Positions 6,326 through 10,833 of a DNA stretch of 27,515 nt are shown one piece after another. Each line of letters opens with the position of its first letter. The stretch's first letter is position 1. The translations under genes and the position numbers were made by a program. The stretch comes from Sediminibacterium sp. (GTDB lineage: Bacteria; Bacteroidota; Bacteroidia; Chitinophagales; Chitinophagaceae), in the NCBI GenBank assembly GCA_017987615.1, contig JAGNTI010000002.1:1-27515 (forward strand), read 5' to 3'. The notes under the pieces were generated by a model. It was not told where the DNA came from and did not search any database. It was given only the letters and a program-made list of their open reading frames with translations.

Positions 6326-6703
6326 TTATTTGCTTTCTAAGTATTTAATCTCTCTTTGGATGAAGTCAATAGCCTTTTTTAAGTCCTGAATTTCGTTGTC
6401 TTTCTTGCCCGCCCTACTAAGATATTTTATAGCACTGCCCCTATTGAAATTTAGCTTGTAATCATTACAGAAGTCAATTACATCGTAGTTTTTGCCATTA
6501 TCGTAATGGCTTGGAGTGGTAGCCTTAGACTGCTCTTTTTTCTTTGTTAATACCTCTACTATTCGGTTATTAGGGTATTCCCACAAAGAATTTGAATGCT
6601 GAATAATTACTGAATACTTTTTTATCTCATTAACTACCCCAATAAAACCATTATCAGTTCTAACTTCTACTCCAATTATTAAGTCTTCTTCTTTGTATTT
6701 CAT
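6326..6703 (-). CDS. DUF3310-domain protein, 125 aa
   Basis: The C-terminal half matches the phage DUF3310 family: PSHYDNGKNYDVIDFC at about residues 64-79, GSAIKYLSRAGKKD at 89-102, DLKKAIDFIQREI at 107-119. The family is sometimes named nucleotide kinase by annotation transfer, but there is no P-loop here and no proven activity. The N-terminal ~50 residues form a separate small beta-rich region (GVEVRTDNGFIGVVNEI), perhaps KOW-like, so the protein may be a two-part fusion. It is in an operon with gaps of 3 bp on both sides. Confidence 0.85.
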   Translation of the reverse strand: MKYKEEDLIIGVEVRTDNGFIGVVNEIKKYSVIIQHSNSLWEYPNNRIVEVLTKKKEQSKATTPSHYDNGKNYDVIDFCNDYKLNFNRGSAIKYLSRAGKKDNEIQDLKKAIDFIQREIKYLESK

Positions 6704-6706
6704 ATT

Positions 6707-6940
6707 TTAGATTAGTTCTGTCATTAATAAGCCTACCAAGTTAGTGTATATACCTCTTTGGTTGGTAGTGATGTTATGGTATTTCTTGCCGAGAGGAAAT
6801 ATATCAAGCCTTATTCCATTGTAATATAGCCTTACTTGCCTATCGTTAATCCAGTCAAAGGTAATATCATTTTCTGAACAATATTCTTTTGCTGAATTGA
6901 ATTGAGTTTTTACTAAGTTATCTTTTTTTTGTTTTTTCAT
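6707..6940 (-). CDS. Hypothetical protein, 77 aa
   Basis: A basic N-terminus (MKKQKKDNLVKTQFNSAKEY) is followed by a beta-like segment with WINDRQVRLYYNGIRLDIFP. No family is recognised. It is followed after 3 bp by the DUF3310 gene. The basic start could suit nucleic-acid binding, but nothing firmer can be said. Confidence 0.62.
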   Translation of the reverse strand: MKKQKKDNLVKTQFNSAKEYCSENDITFDWINDRQVRLYYNGIRLDIFPLGKKYHNITTNQRGIYTNLVGLLMTELI

Positions 6941-6980
6941 TGTACTAAGTTTTGCATCTATTTAGACGAAGCAGTAAAGT

Positions 6981-7649
6981 TTAGTTGTTGTTAGTAAAGA
7001 ATAAAATACAATTATTTTCATTGTACATTCTTTTTATAAATTCTTTTATTCTGTTGTCTGCATAAAACCACTCTCTTGTCTGCTTATACTCTGAAAAAAT
7101 GTGATGGTACTTTCGCTCTAAATCACCTTTCCCTTCAAAAACATAAACACTATACGCACAAGATAATGAAGTTTTTAGCTGATTCAGCCTTTTTGCAACA
7201 TCTTTACTTCTCCCTATTTTTACAAAACCATTATGAAACAAAAAGTACATATTGTCTTTTGATACTATTTCTGCATTATTTTTAAAATGATAATATTCTG
7301 GCAAATTATTAGCAGCTTCAACTTTAGCTTGCGCTAATTTTTCTCTTAATGCTTTTAGGCTTTTATTGTCGGTAATTTTATGCTCAACTTTTAGCTTATC
7401 GTTTTCTTCAACTTGGATTAAGCGTTGTTTTTCTTTTTTGATTGAATCGTAAAAATAATTTTCTAATTCTTTATTGCTTTCAAAGTTAATATAGACTTTC
7501 TTTTTTAGGTCAAAAACACCCCTACCTTGTCTATATATGTCTATTGCGTTATTAACTCTAATTGCGTGCTGCAAATGCTTGACAGTATAAATATCTCTTT
7601 GTTCAATAATCAAGTTTATAAAGTTGTATTTTTCTTTATGATTAAACAT
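6981..7649 (-). CDS. T5orf172/MUG113-type GIY-YIG-like protein, 222 aa
   Basis: The C-terminal part, from about residue 132, fits the T5orf172/MUG113 branch of the GIY-YIG superfamily: MYFLFHNGFVKIGRSKDVAK, then RLNQLKTS, a YSVYVFEGKGDLERKYHHIF helix and the closing EYKQTREWFY. The family's conserved R of the IGRS segment and the E of LERKYH are present, so a nuclease fold and possibly activity are plausible. Such domains occur in phage endonucleases and DNA-binding host-interaction proteins. The N-terminal ~110 residues are helical and unrecognised, with a coiled-coil-like stretch near 75-115. It is the first gene of the minus-strand operon. Confidence 0.75.
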   Translation of the reverse strand: MFNHKEKYNFINLIIEQRDIYTVKHLQHAIRVNNAIDIYRQGRGVFDLKKKVYINFESNKELENYFYDSIKKEKQRLIQVEENDKLKVEHKITDNKSLKALREKLAQAKVEAANNLPEYYHFKNNAEIVSKDNMYFLFHNGFVKIGRSKDVAKRLNQLKTSLSCAYSVYVFEGKGDLERKYHHIFSEYKQTREWFYADNRIKEFIKRMYNENNCILFFTNNN

Positions 7650-7716
7650 TTTTTCTTTTTTTTAGCTTTATTAATAAGTATATAATAACTAACTTACTTA
7701 GTGTAGAGAAGGAAGG

Positions 7717-7747
7717 TTTGGAGCATAGTTAGTCTTCCTTAGCTTCG
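7717..7747 (+). promoter_or_regulatory. Candidate plus-strand promoter for the structured RNA
   Basis: TTTG (7717-7720), 19 bases, then TAGCTTCG (7740-7747). This matches the Bacteroidota TTTG-N19-TAnnTTTG pattern except for one base. The predicted start near 7752 lies just before the first strand of the long-range stem of the candidate RNA. The -7 box is also part of a hairpin (CTTAGCTT/AAGCTAAG), so the assignment is tentative. Confidence 0.42.
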
Positions 7748-7794
7748 GTTAAAAAGCTAAGTCAGAACTAAACAAACAACTTACTTGAGCGTGT

Positions 7795-7826
7795 CAAAGT
7801 ATAGGCATTCGCATAATTAAGTCAAA
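7795..7826 (-). promoter_or_regulatory. Candidate minus-strand promoter for the 7649-5911 operon
   Basis: Read on the minus strand: TTTG (7826-7823), 19 bases, then TATACTTTG (7803-7795). The -7 box has one base more than TAnnTTTG. It would give a transcript starting near 7788 with a ~140-nt leader containing two strong hairpins before the ATG at 7649. Confidence 0.4.
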
Positions 7827-7987
7827 CGCATCGTGCTTAATCTTGGGAGCAACTTGACGATATAAATGCTATCGTGGTATTCTTGCCACTTCTCCCTTAG
7901 TTCTATGGCTGCGCTTTGATACCTCCTCACAGTAGCGCACTATTCCCGTTATTGTTGGCTGCGGTTATTTTCATTCCCACCCTAAAT

Positions 7988-8007
7988 GCTATAAAAATAG
8001 CTTTTTT
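7988..8007 (+). terminator. Intrinsic terminator
   Basis: GCTAT (7988-7992), loop AAAA, ATAGC (7997-8001), then six T (8002-8007). It reads on the plus strand although no plus-strand gene lies upstream, which is the strongest sign that 7750-8000 is transcribed as RNA on that strand. Confidence 0.65.
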
Positions 8008-8036
8008 ACAATCTCGTAACAATTCAATATAGGCAT

Positions 8037-8157
8037 AAAAAAAGCCGTAAGACCTTGACGGGCATCTTACGACTTTTAAAGGAGTTTAACAACGTGGTGT
8101 TGCAATTATTACTCTTTTATCTGAACGCAAATTCAGACCGTCAAGTAATGAATTGCC
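8037..8157 (-). ncRNA. Small RNA A with predicted terminator-loop pseudoknot, ~120 nt
   Basis: Read 5' to 3' on the minus strand. (i) A stem formed by 8156-8146 and 8111-8102 (GCAATT..ATTA / TAATAATTGC, one bulged base). (ii) CTTGACGG at 8145-8138. (iii) A hairpin TCTGAA / TTCAGA at 8137-8132 and 8125-8120. (iv) A terminator whose stem is 8075-8065 / 8052-8042 with seven U (8043-8037). The terminator loop holds CCGTCAAG (8061-8054), an exact 8-nt complement of (ii), predicting a pseudoknot. The promoter at 8190-8161 places the 5' end at the first stem base. No open frame of note lies inside. Function unknown; an origin-linked or regulatory phage RNA is likely. Confidence 0.65.
8042..8075 (-). 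terminator. Terminator of small RNA A
   Basis: An 11-bp stem (8065-8075 with 8042-8052, one G-U on the minus-strand RNA) and a 12-nt loop, followed on the minus strand by TTTTTTT (8043-8037). On the plus strand the same hairpin would have a C-A mismatch and no T7, so the minus strand is the acting one. Confidence 0.85.
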
Positions 8158-8160
8158 CGA

Positions 8161-8190
8161 CAAAGATAGACAATTATTGGTAAAAACAAA
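8161..8190 (-). promoter_or_regulatory. Promoter of small RNA A
   Basis: On the minus strand: TTTG (8190-8187), 18 bases, TATCTTTG (8168-8161). It is a perfect -7 and -33 pair. It is preceded by the block TTTGCAAAATGTTTG (8201-8187), which is also found at the small RNA B promoter. Confidence 0.75.
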
Positions 8191-8201
8191 CATTTTGCAA
8201 A
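8187..8201 (-). promoter_or_regulatory. Shared 15-bp upstream element, copy 1
   Basis: Minus-strand TTTGCAAAATGTTTG, ending in the -33 TTTG, is identical to 8349-8335. The core ATTTTGCAAAAT is palindromic, and seven A lie just upstream on the minus strand in both copies. It looks like a protein-binding operator or UP-like element that controls both small RNAs together. Confidence 0.6.
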
Positions 8202-8217
8202 ATATTTTTTTGAGCAT

Positions 8218-8302
8218 AAAAAAAGCTGCGGATAATGCAGTCCGCAGCCATTGTGTTCAAAAATGCAAACTTGTCTTTTACTTCAAGCCTACTGTCAAAA
8301 TG
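8218..8302 (-). ncRNA. Small RNA B, ~85 nt
   Basis: Defined by the perfect promoter at 8338-8308 (predicted start near 8302) and a strong terminator at 8248-8218, both on the minus strand. No start codon with a useful frame lies between. The sequence CTGCATT occurs both at its 5' end (8305-8299) and in the terminator loop (8240-8234). Being partly self-complementary (TGCA), it could support loop-loop or dimer contacts. It is transcribed in tandem with small RNA A, 60 bp further on. Confidence 0.65.
8225..8248 (-). terminator. Terminator of small RNA B
   Basis: A perfect 8-bp GC-rich stem (GCTGCGGA / TCCGCAGC on the minus strand) has an 8-nt loop and is followed by seven T (8224-8218). Confidence 0.9.
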
Positions 8303-8307
8303 CAGCA

Positions 8308-8338
8308 CAAAAGTAGTAAACCATTTCAATATTCCAAA
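8308..8338 (-). promoter_or_regulatory. Promoter of small RNA B (consensus match)
   Basis: On the minus strand: TTTG (8338-8335), exactly 19 bases, TACTTTTG (8315-8308). This is a full match to the Bacteroidota consensus TTTG-N19-TAnnTTTG, and no coding gene follows it before the terminator. Confidence 0.8.
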
Positions 8339-8349
8339 CATTTTGCAAA
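8335..8349 (-). promoter_or_regulatory. Shared 15-bp upstream element, copy 2
   Basis: Identical to 8187-8201 over 15 bp, at the same place relative to the -33 box, again with an A-tract (8358-8351 read on the minus strand) directly upstream. Confidence 0.6.
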
Positions 8350-8364
8350 GTTTTTTTTAAAATA

Positions 8365-8376
8365 GGGAGTACTCCC
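8365..8376. repeat. 12-bp perfect palindrome GGGAGTACTCCC
   Basis: A perfect inverted repeat with no spacer, 7 bp before the iteron-like array. It may be a dimer binding site in the origin-like region or upstream of the small RNA B promoter. Confidence 0.6.
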
Positions 8377-8379
8377 ATA

Positions 8380-8434
8380 TTCTGCCCCCGTTTTGCCCCT
8401 AATTTGCCCCGATTTCGCCCCTACTTTGCCCCGA
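8380..8434 (+). repeat. Five 11-bp iteron-like repeats (TTTGCCCCKA)
   Basis: GCCCC recurs with its G at 8384, 8395, 8406, 8417 and 8428, an exact 11-bp period. The unit is about TTTTGCCCCTA / ATTTGCCCCGA. Tandem sites on one helix face are typical of initiator-binding iterons or repressor arrays. It is placed beside AT-rich repeats and the SSB gene, so a replication origin is the favoured reading. Part of 19642-20037 encodes a DnaA domain IV that could be a partner. Confidence 0.7.
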
Positions 8435-8445
8435 TTTATTTTTGT

Positions 8446-8468
8446 GGGTTTTAGGGTGGGATTTAGGG
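8446..8468 (+). other. G-quadruplex-capable stretch
   Basis: Four GGG tracts (8446-8448, 8454-8456, 8458-8460, 8466-8468) with loops of 5, 1 and 5 bases, embedded in telomere-like TTTAGGG text. It sits between the C-rich iterons and the AT-rich 12-mers. Quadruplex formation is inferred from the pattern only. Confidence 0.5.
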
Positions 8469-8480
8469 TTTAGTGTAGAA

Positions 8481-8516
8481 TTAATTAAGTACCTAATTAA
8501 GTACTTAATTAAGTAC
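8481..8516. repeat. Three tandem 12-bp AT-rich repeats (TTAATTAAGTAC)
   Basis: Units at 8481-8492, 8493-8504 and 8505-8516 differ by a single base. They are AT-rich and internally palindromic (TTAATTAA). Next to the iterons they resemble a duplex-unwinding element; a repressor array for the adjacent SSB transcript end is less likely. Confidence 0.7.
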
Positions 8517-8518
8517 AT

Positions 8519-8543
8519 AAAAAAACCGCACCAAATGGTACGG
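8519..8543 (-). terminator. Terminator of the SSB gene
   Basis: The minus-strand stem CCGTACC / GGTGCGG (8543-8537 / 8532-8526, one G-U) has loop ATTT and is followed by seven T (8525-8519). It is 23 bp after the SSB stop. Confidence 0.85.
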
Positions 8544-8565
8544 CTTGCAATCTTACGGAAATATT

Positions 8566-8940
8566 TTAAAACGGCAAATCGTTATTATCGTCTATTGGAT
8601 TAGCATTTACATCAATCTTCCCTTTACTCATTGGTTGTGCTGCTGACTGCTGCGCCTCAACCTTTTCAATCTTCCACAAGCCTAAAGACATAAACACGCC
8701 TGTTTGACCTGTTTTGCTTGTGTATTCACGCCCATTTAAGTTAGCATTGACAATTACCTTGTCGCCTACTTTATAGTCGTTTAATACGCCTATTGTCTTA
8801 CCTGTGCATTGCACCTCAAATGTGTTTGGATATTGCTCCACAATCTCTTTGATGGCAAATCTCTGAACACTAAATTTTTCGCTTTTTTGTTCTACTTGGT
8901 GAATAGCGGTAATAACACCTTCAATTTTGATACTTTCCAT
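8566..8940 (-). CDS. DUF3127-like single-stranded DNA-binding protein, 124 aa
   Basis: Likely coats single-stranded DNA during phage replication and recombination. The protein resembles the Bacteroidota DUF3127 OB-fold family: a beta-rich body with QRFAIKEIVEQYPNTFEVQ at about residues 26-44, DYKVGDKVIVNANLNGREY near 55-73, and LWKIEKVE closing the fold near 87-94. The C-terminal tail is flexible and ends DDNNDLPF, the acidic tip by which SSBs recruit partner proteins. It has its own promoter and terminator, the gene is divergent from 9143 and adjacent to the origin-like repeats. Confidence 0.88.
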   Translation of the reverse strand: MESIKIEGVITAIHQVEQKSEKFSVQRFAIKEIVEQYPNTFEVQCTGKTIGVLNDYKVGDKVIVNANLNGREYTSKTGQTGVFMSLGLWKIEKVEAQQSAAQPMSKGKIDVNANPIDDNNDLPF

Positions 8941-8972
8941 AAATTTTTTACTTTTTAAATTTGATTAAGGCA

Positions 8973-9003
8973 CAAAGATAAGGGATTATTTTTAGTATTC
9001 CAA
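8973..9003 (-). promoter_or_regulatory. Promoter of the SSB gene
   Basis: Minus-strand TATCTTTG (8980-8973) is a perfect -7 box, 33 bp before the ATG. The -33 region TTGG (9003-9000) at 19-bp spacing matches the expected TTTG in three of four bases. The ATG is preceded on the minus strand by AAAAAGTAAAAAATTT, an A-rich leader. Confidence 0.6.
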
Positions 9004-9088
9004 TAGTATTTAAATGCAGTATTGGCGCACATTCTATCATATTAAACTAATAAATTTTCAATTATTTTAAAAAATAGTTGCCTAAATA

Positions 9089-9120
9089 TTTGCGTGGTAA
9101 TTAAAGTTGCATTAATATTG
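9089..9120 (+). promoter_or_regulatory. Promoter of the 9143 gene
   Basis: TTTG (9089-9092), 20 bases, TAATATTG (9113-9120; one mismatch to TAnnTTTG). The start codon lies 23 bp downstream. It is divergent from the SSB promoter, leaving about 85 bp between them for shared control. Confidence 0.55.
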
Positions 9121-9142
9121 CACTATCAATTACGAATAAGGG

Positions 9143-9289
9143 ATGAGCGAAAAGAAATTAAAAGTTGGGCGCAAACCTTTAAAGGACAAAAAAGAAAGAG
9201 TAGTATTATTCATTCGGAGTTCAGATATAAAAAGGAATGGTGGAGTTGAAAAGTTAAAACAAACCATCATTAAGTCCATAGAGAATTAA
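9143..9289 (+). CDS. Small basic RHH-like protein, 48 aa
   Basis: The frame runs from ATG 9143 to TAA 9287-9289. The product starts MSEKKLKVGRKPLKDKKERV, then VLFIRSSDIKRNGGVEKLKQ and a last helix. The order GRKP-basic-beta-strand-helix-helix resembles small ribbon-helix-helix (Arc/MetJ-type) DNA-binding proteins of Bacteroidota. Promoter and terminator (9321-9352) closely bracket it as a monocistronic unit, and it is divergent from the SSB gene. A DNA-binding regulator of the nearby origin/SSB region is a reasonable inference. Confidence 0.65.
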   Translation: MSEKKLKVGRKPLKDKKERVVLFIRSSDIKRNGGVEKLKQTIIKSIEN

Positions 9290-9320
9290 GTTTTAATCGA
9301 ACTATAAAAGATTAGGAATA

Positions 9321-9352
9321 GCAGTACACACCTACATAAGAACTGCGTTTTT
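9321..9352 (+). terminator. Terminator of the 9143 gene
   Basis: GCAGT (9321-9325) / ACTGC (9342-9346), 16-nt loop, then G and five T (9348-9352). Confidence 0.6.
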
Positions 9353-9353
9353 G

Positions 9354-9530
9354 TAAATAGCAAAATTCAAAAGAGATGCCACAGCAAGCGGAGGTCGATT
9401 TATCACCTTACAAAGCGGCAAACTAAATAAGATAATAAAATACTTGCAGACCGACAATCGGCGTAAATAATTTCTGAAAGGAATGACTGCATCATTATAG
9501 CTGGGTGATTAATAGCGTTAAGCACAACAT
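9354..9530 (+). other. Gene-free stretch with several short hairpins
   Basis: No credible gene. GC is higher than in the surrounding genes. Short exact stems include CCGA-CAA-TCGG near 9452-9462, AATGA-CTGCA-TCATT (9482-9496) and GTGATTAA / TTAAGCAC (9505-9524, one mismatch). It could be the 5' part of a longer RNA ending in the tRNA-like element, or a decayed tRNA/RNA gene region. No promoter was recognised. Confidence 0.35.
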
Positions 9531-9679
9531 AGTCAGGTGGCGGAATGGTAAACGCAAATTGACGGTTATGATGCATACCGCTATCAAGAGAGCCGAGTGT
9601 CCGTAAACATTTTATGACTTCGGGAGGTAGATAGTAACGTCCAAATAGCATCTTACAGGTTCGAATCCTGTCCTGACTA
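9531..9679 (+). ncRNA. tRNA-like RNA with enlarged central region
   Basis: The acceptor stem AGTCAGG (9531-9537) / CCTGACT (9672-9678) is a perfect 7 bp, with discriminator A 9679. U8 and G9 are present. The D arm GCG-GAATGGTAAA-CGC (9540-9555) is of the class II (Leu/Ser) type. The T arm ACAGG-TTCGAAT-CCTGT (9655-9671) is perfect with a canonical loop. CCA is not encoded. Between the D and T arms lie 99 nt instead of about 23-33, and no acceptable anticodon stem-loop with U33 can be placed. Two hairpins can be drawn there (TTGACGG..CCG..TCAA around 9559-9587 and CCGA..TCGG around 9593-9623). It may be a tRNA-Leu with an insertion, a tRNA mimic or a decayed tRNA. Confidence 0.6.
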
Positions 9680-9704
9680 CATTATTAACTTAAAAAACAA
9701 AACA

Positions 9705-9947
9705 ATGAAAAAACAAACAGCAGTAAGTTGGCTAGAAAAAAGGGCTGACGAAAGAGAAAAAAATAATCCAAATGAACATTTTTATTGGCATTTGAGAGAA
9801 TTGCAAAAAGACTTTGAACAAGCCAAAGAAATGGAAAAGCAACAGCATTCTGAAACTTGGGATAATAGCCTTATTGAAAACAAAGGCGATAACTATATCG
9901 GCAAGGAAAAATCATTTGAAGAATACTACAAAGACACTTTTAAATAA
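9705..9947 (+). CDS. AVEWL/EQAKEMEKQ-family phage protein, copy 1, 80 aa
   Basis: First of three tandem paralogues. It shares the N-terminal KKQTAVSWLEK, the middle EQAKEMEKQQ and the C-terminal FEEYYKDTF with the next two genes, while the linkers differ. The family is common in Bacteroidota phages as I recall, helical, with no known function. The ATG follows the leader TTAACTTAAAAAACAAAAC right after the tRNA-like gene, so it opens the long plus-strand operon. Confidence 0.8.
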   Translation: MKKQTAVSWLEKRADEREKNNPNEHFYWHLRELQKDFEQAKEMEKQQHSETWDNSLIENKGDNYIGKEKSFEEYYKDTFK

Positions 9948-9958
9948 ACAAATAAGAT

Positions 9959-10138
9959 ATGAAAAAAACAGCAGTAGAATGGTTGGTAGAACAATTTGCT
10001 AAACATTATGCAATTCATCAATTAGAAAATGAAATCGAACAAGCCAAAAAAATGGAAATAAGAGAAATGTTTGAATTTTGGATTGGCGGAATTAAATCAT
10101 TTGACCAATACTACAAAGACACTTTTAAAAACAAATAA
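9959..10138 (+). CDS. AVEWL/EQAKEMEKQ-family phage protein, copy 2, 59 aa
   Basis: The frame is ATG 9959 to TAA 10136-10138. It has KKTAVEWLVEQF at the start, EQAKKMEIREMF in the middle and FDQYYKDTFKNK at the end, the same three blocks as copies 1 and 3 with the shortest linkers of the set. It starts 11 bp after copy 1. Confidence 0.72.
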   Translation: MKKTAVEWLVEQFAKHYAIHQLENEIEQAKKMEIREMFEFWIGGIKSFDQYYKDTFKNK

Positions 10139-10141
10139 ACA

Positions 10142-10339
10142 ATGAAAAAACAAACAGCAGTAGAATGGTTAGTTAATGAGCTTGTAAAAAAAGGATTTCC
10201 TATTGGAAAGTACGGAATGGATTCGTATGAACAAGCTAAAGAAATGGAAAAGCAACAGATTGAGGATGCTTATGATGAAGGGTACTTTGACCAAAAATCA
10301 GCAGAACAATACTACAAAGACACATTTAAAAACAAATAA
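10142..10339 (+). CDS. AVEWL/EQAKEMEKQ-family phage protein, copy 3, 65 aa
   Basis: The third tandem paralogue begins 3 bp after copy 2. Its blocks are KKQTAVEWLVNEL, EQAKEMEKQQIEDAY and AEQYYKDTFKNK. The last block is identical in protein and nearly so in DNA to copy 2, suggesting recent duplication or conversion. Function unknown. Confidence 0.78.
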   Translation: MKKQTAVEWLVNELVKKGFPIGKYGMDSYEQAKEMEKQQIEDAYDEGYFDQKSAEQYYKDTFKNK

Positions 10340-10342
10340 ACA

Positions 10343-10636
10343 ATGAAATACGAAAATCAACACTTTGAATTTGCCTATCCAATTTTTAAACAAGCAAGGG
10401 TAGATGGTAAGATTATGCCAATATTAATTGGTGAATGGACTATTGAAGGGATTGCCAACATTGACAATGCCAACAACCACGAGTTTAATTGGCATTTGCT
10501 ATCAATGTCCTTTAAGAAGAACCAATTTGAAACCCGAAACATCCACTACGAGGATTTTTATTTGGATGAAGACACATTGTGCGACATCATTTCACAACAC
10601 CTCTACGGAAATTTTCAAACACGATTATCAAACTAA
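10343..10636 (+). CDS. Hypothetical protein, 97 aa
   Basis: It begins 3 bp after copy 3, with start MKYENQHFEFAYPIFKQARV. Beta-rich, with WTIEGIANIDNANN and two Trp, and acidic overall. No family is recognised. Tight spacing indicates cotranscription with the tandem family. Confidence 0.65.
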   Translation: MKYENQHFEFAYPIFKQARVDGKIMPILIGEWTIEGIANIDNANNHEFNWHLLSMSFKKNQFETRNIHYEDFYLDEDTLCDIISQHLYGNFQTRLSN

Positions 10637-10641
10637 AAATT

Positions 10642-10815
10642 ATGAACAATAAACAAATAGTAGCACAAATAGAAAACTGCATGATAAACGCAAAAGATTA
10701 TGCAGACAAATTAGATTATACTAAAGAATTATTAACTGAAATTGAGTTGCTTAAATTAAAACATGAACTCTACATTTTAATTAACTCAATAATTAAGGAA
10801 CAACAATTTTTATAA
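10642..10815 (+). CDS. Small helical hypothetical protein, 57 aa
   Basis: The start is taken at ATG 10642 after CTAAAAATT; an earlier in-frame ATG at 10579 lies inside the previous gene and has no leader. The product (MNNKQIVAQIENCMINAKDY..) is almost wholly helical with heptad-like Leu/Ile spacing, so a small coiled coil is likely. No family is recognised. Confidence 0.55.
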   Translation: MNNKQIVAQIENCMINAKDYADKLDYTKELLTEIELLKLKHELYILINSIIKEQQFL

Positions 10816-10833
10816 TTTTAAAAACTTACAATT

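Larger units (their letters stand above)
7752..8007 (+). ncRNA. Candidate structured RNA, ~255 nt
   Basis: A gene-free stretch, visibly richer in GC than its neighbours, with many exact stems on the plus strand: AGAACTAA 7764-7771 / TTAGTTCT 7897-7904; ATTAAG 7816-7821 / CTTAAT 7836-7841; GGGAG 7845-7849 / CTCCC 7892-7896, enclosing CGATA 7858-7862 / TATCG 7870-7874 (7-nt loop) and TGGT 7875-7878 / GCCA 7885-7888; then TGCGCT 7910-7915 / AGCGCA 7934-7939. It ends in a terminator with six T. The order gives a nested multi-branch fold in which two 3' strands (7892-7904) are contiguous. It does not match RNase P, tmRNA or 6S as I know them. A minus-strand promoter-like pair also lies inside, so a leader role for the divergent operon is an alternative. 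Confidence 0.5.

Noticed and set aside
7076-7285. 69-aa plus-strand frame
   Set aside because: Antisense shadow of the T5orf172-like gene, which has the recognisable domain.
7830-7966. Two short minus-strand frames that abut near 7930 (starts MKITAANNNG; RRYQSAAIELREKW)
   Set aside because: They could be a frameshifted ~50-aa gene, but there is no leader or family match and the DNA is better explained by RNA stems.
7752-8007. RNase P RNA, 6S RNA or tmRNA
   Set aside because: None of the conserved sequence blocks that I know from these RNAs is present, and the fold drawn does not match.
8153-8365. 70-aa plus-strand frame across the small-RNA hub
   Set aside because: It runs opposite to two promoter-terminator units and lacks the A-rich leader; composition looks random.
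9403-9651. 82-aa minus-strand frame over the tRNA-like region
   Set aside because: It is the reverse of the acceptor/D/T-arm region and has no leader. The RNA explains the sequence better.
9531-9679. Ordinary tRNA-Leu or tmRNA
   Set aside because: Too long for a tRNA and no valid anticodon arm. Too short for tmRNA, without a tag frame and without the G-U pair of tRNA-Ala-like ends.
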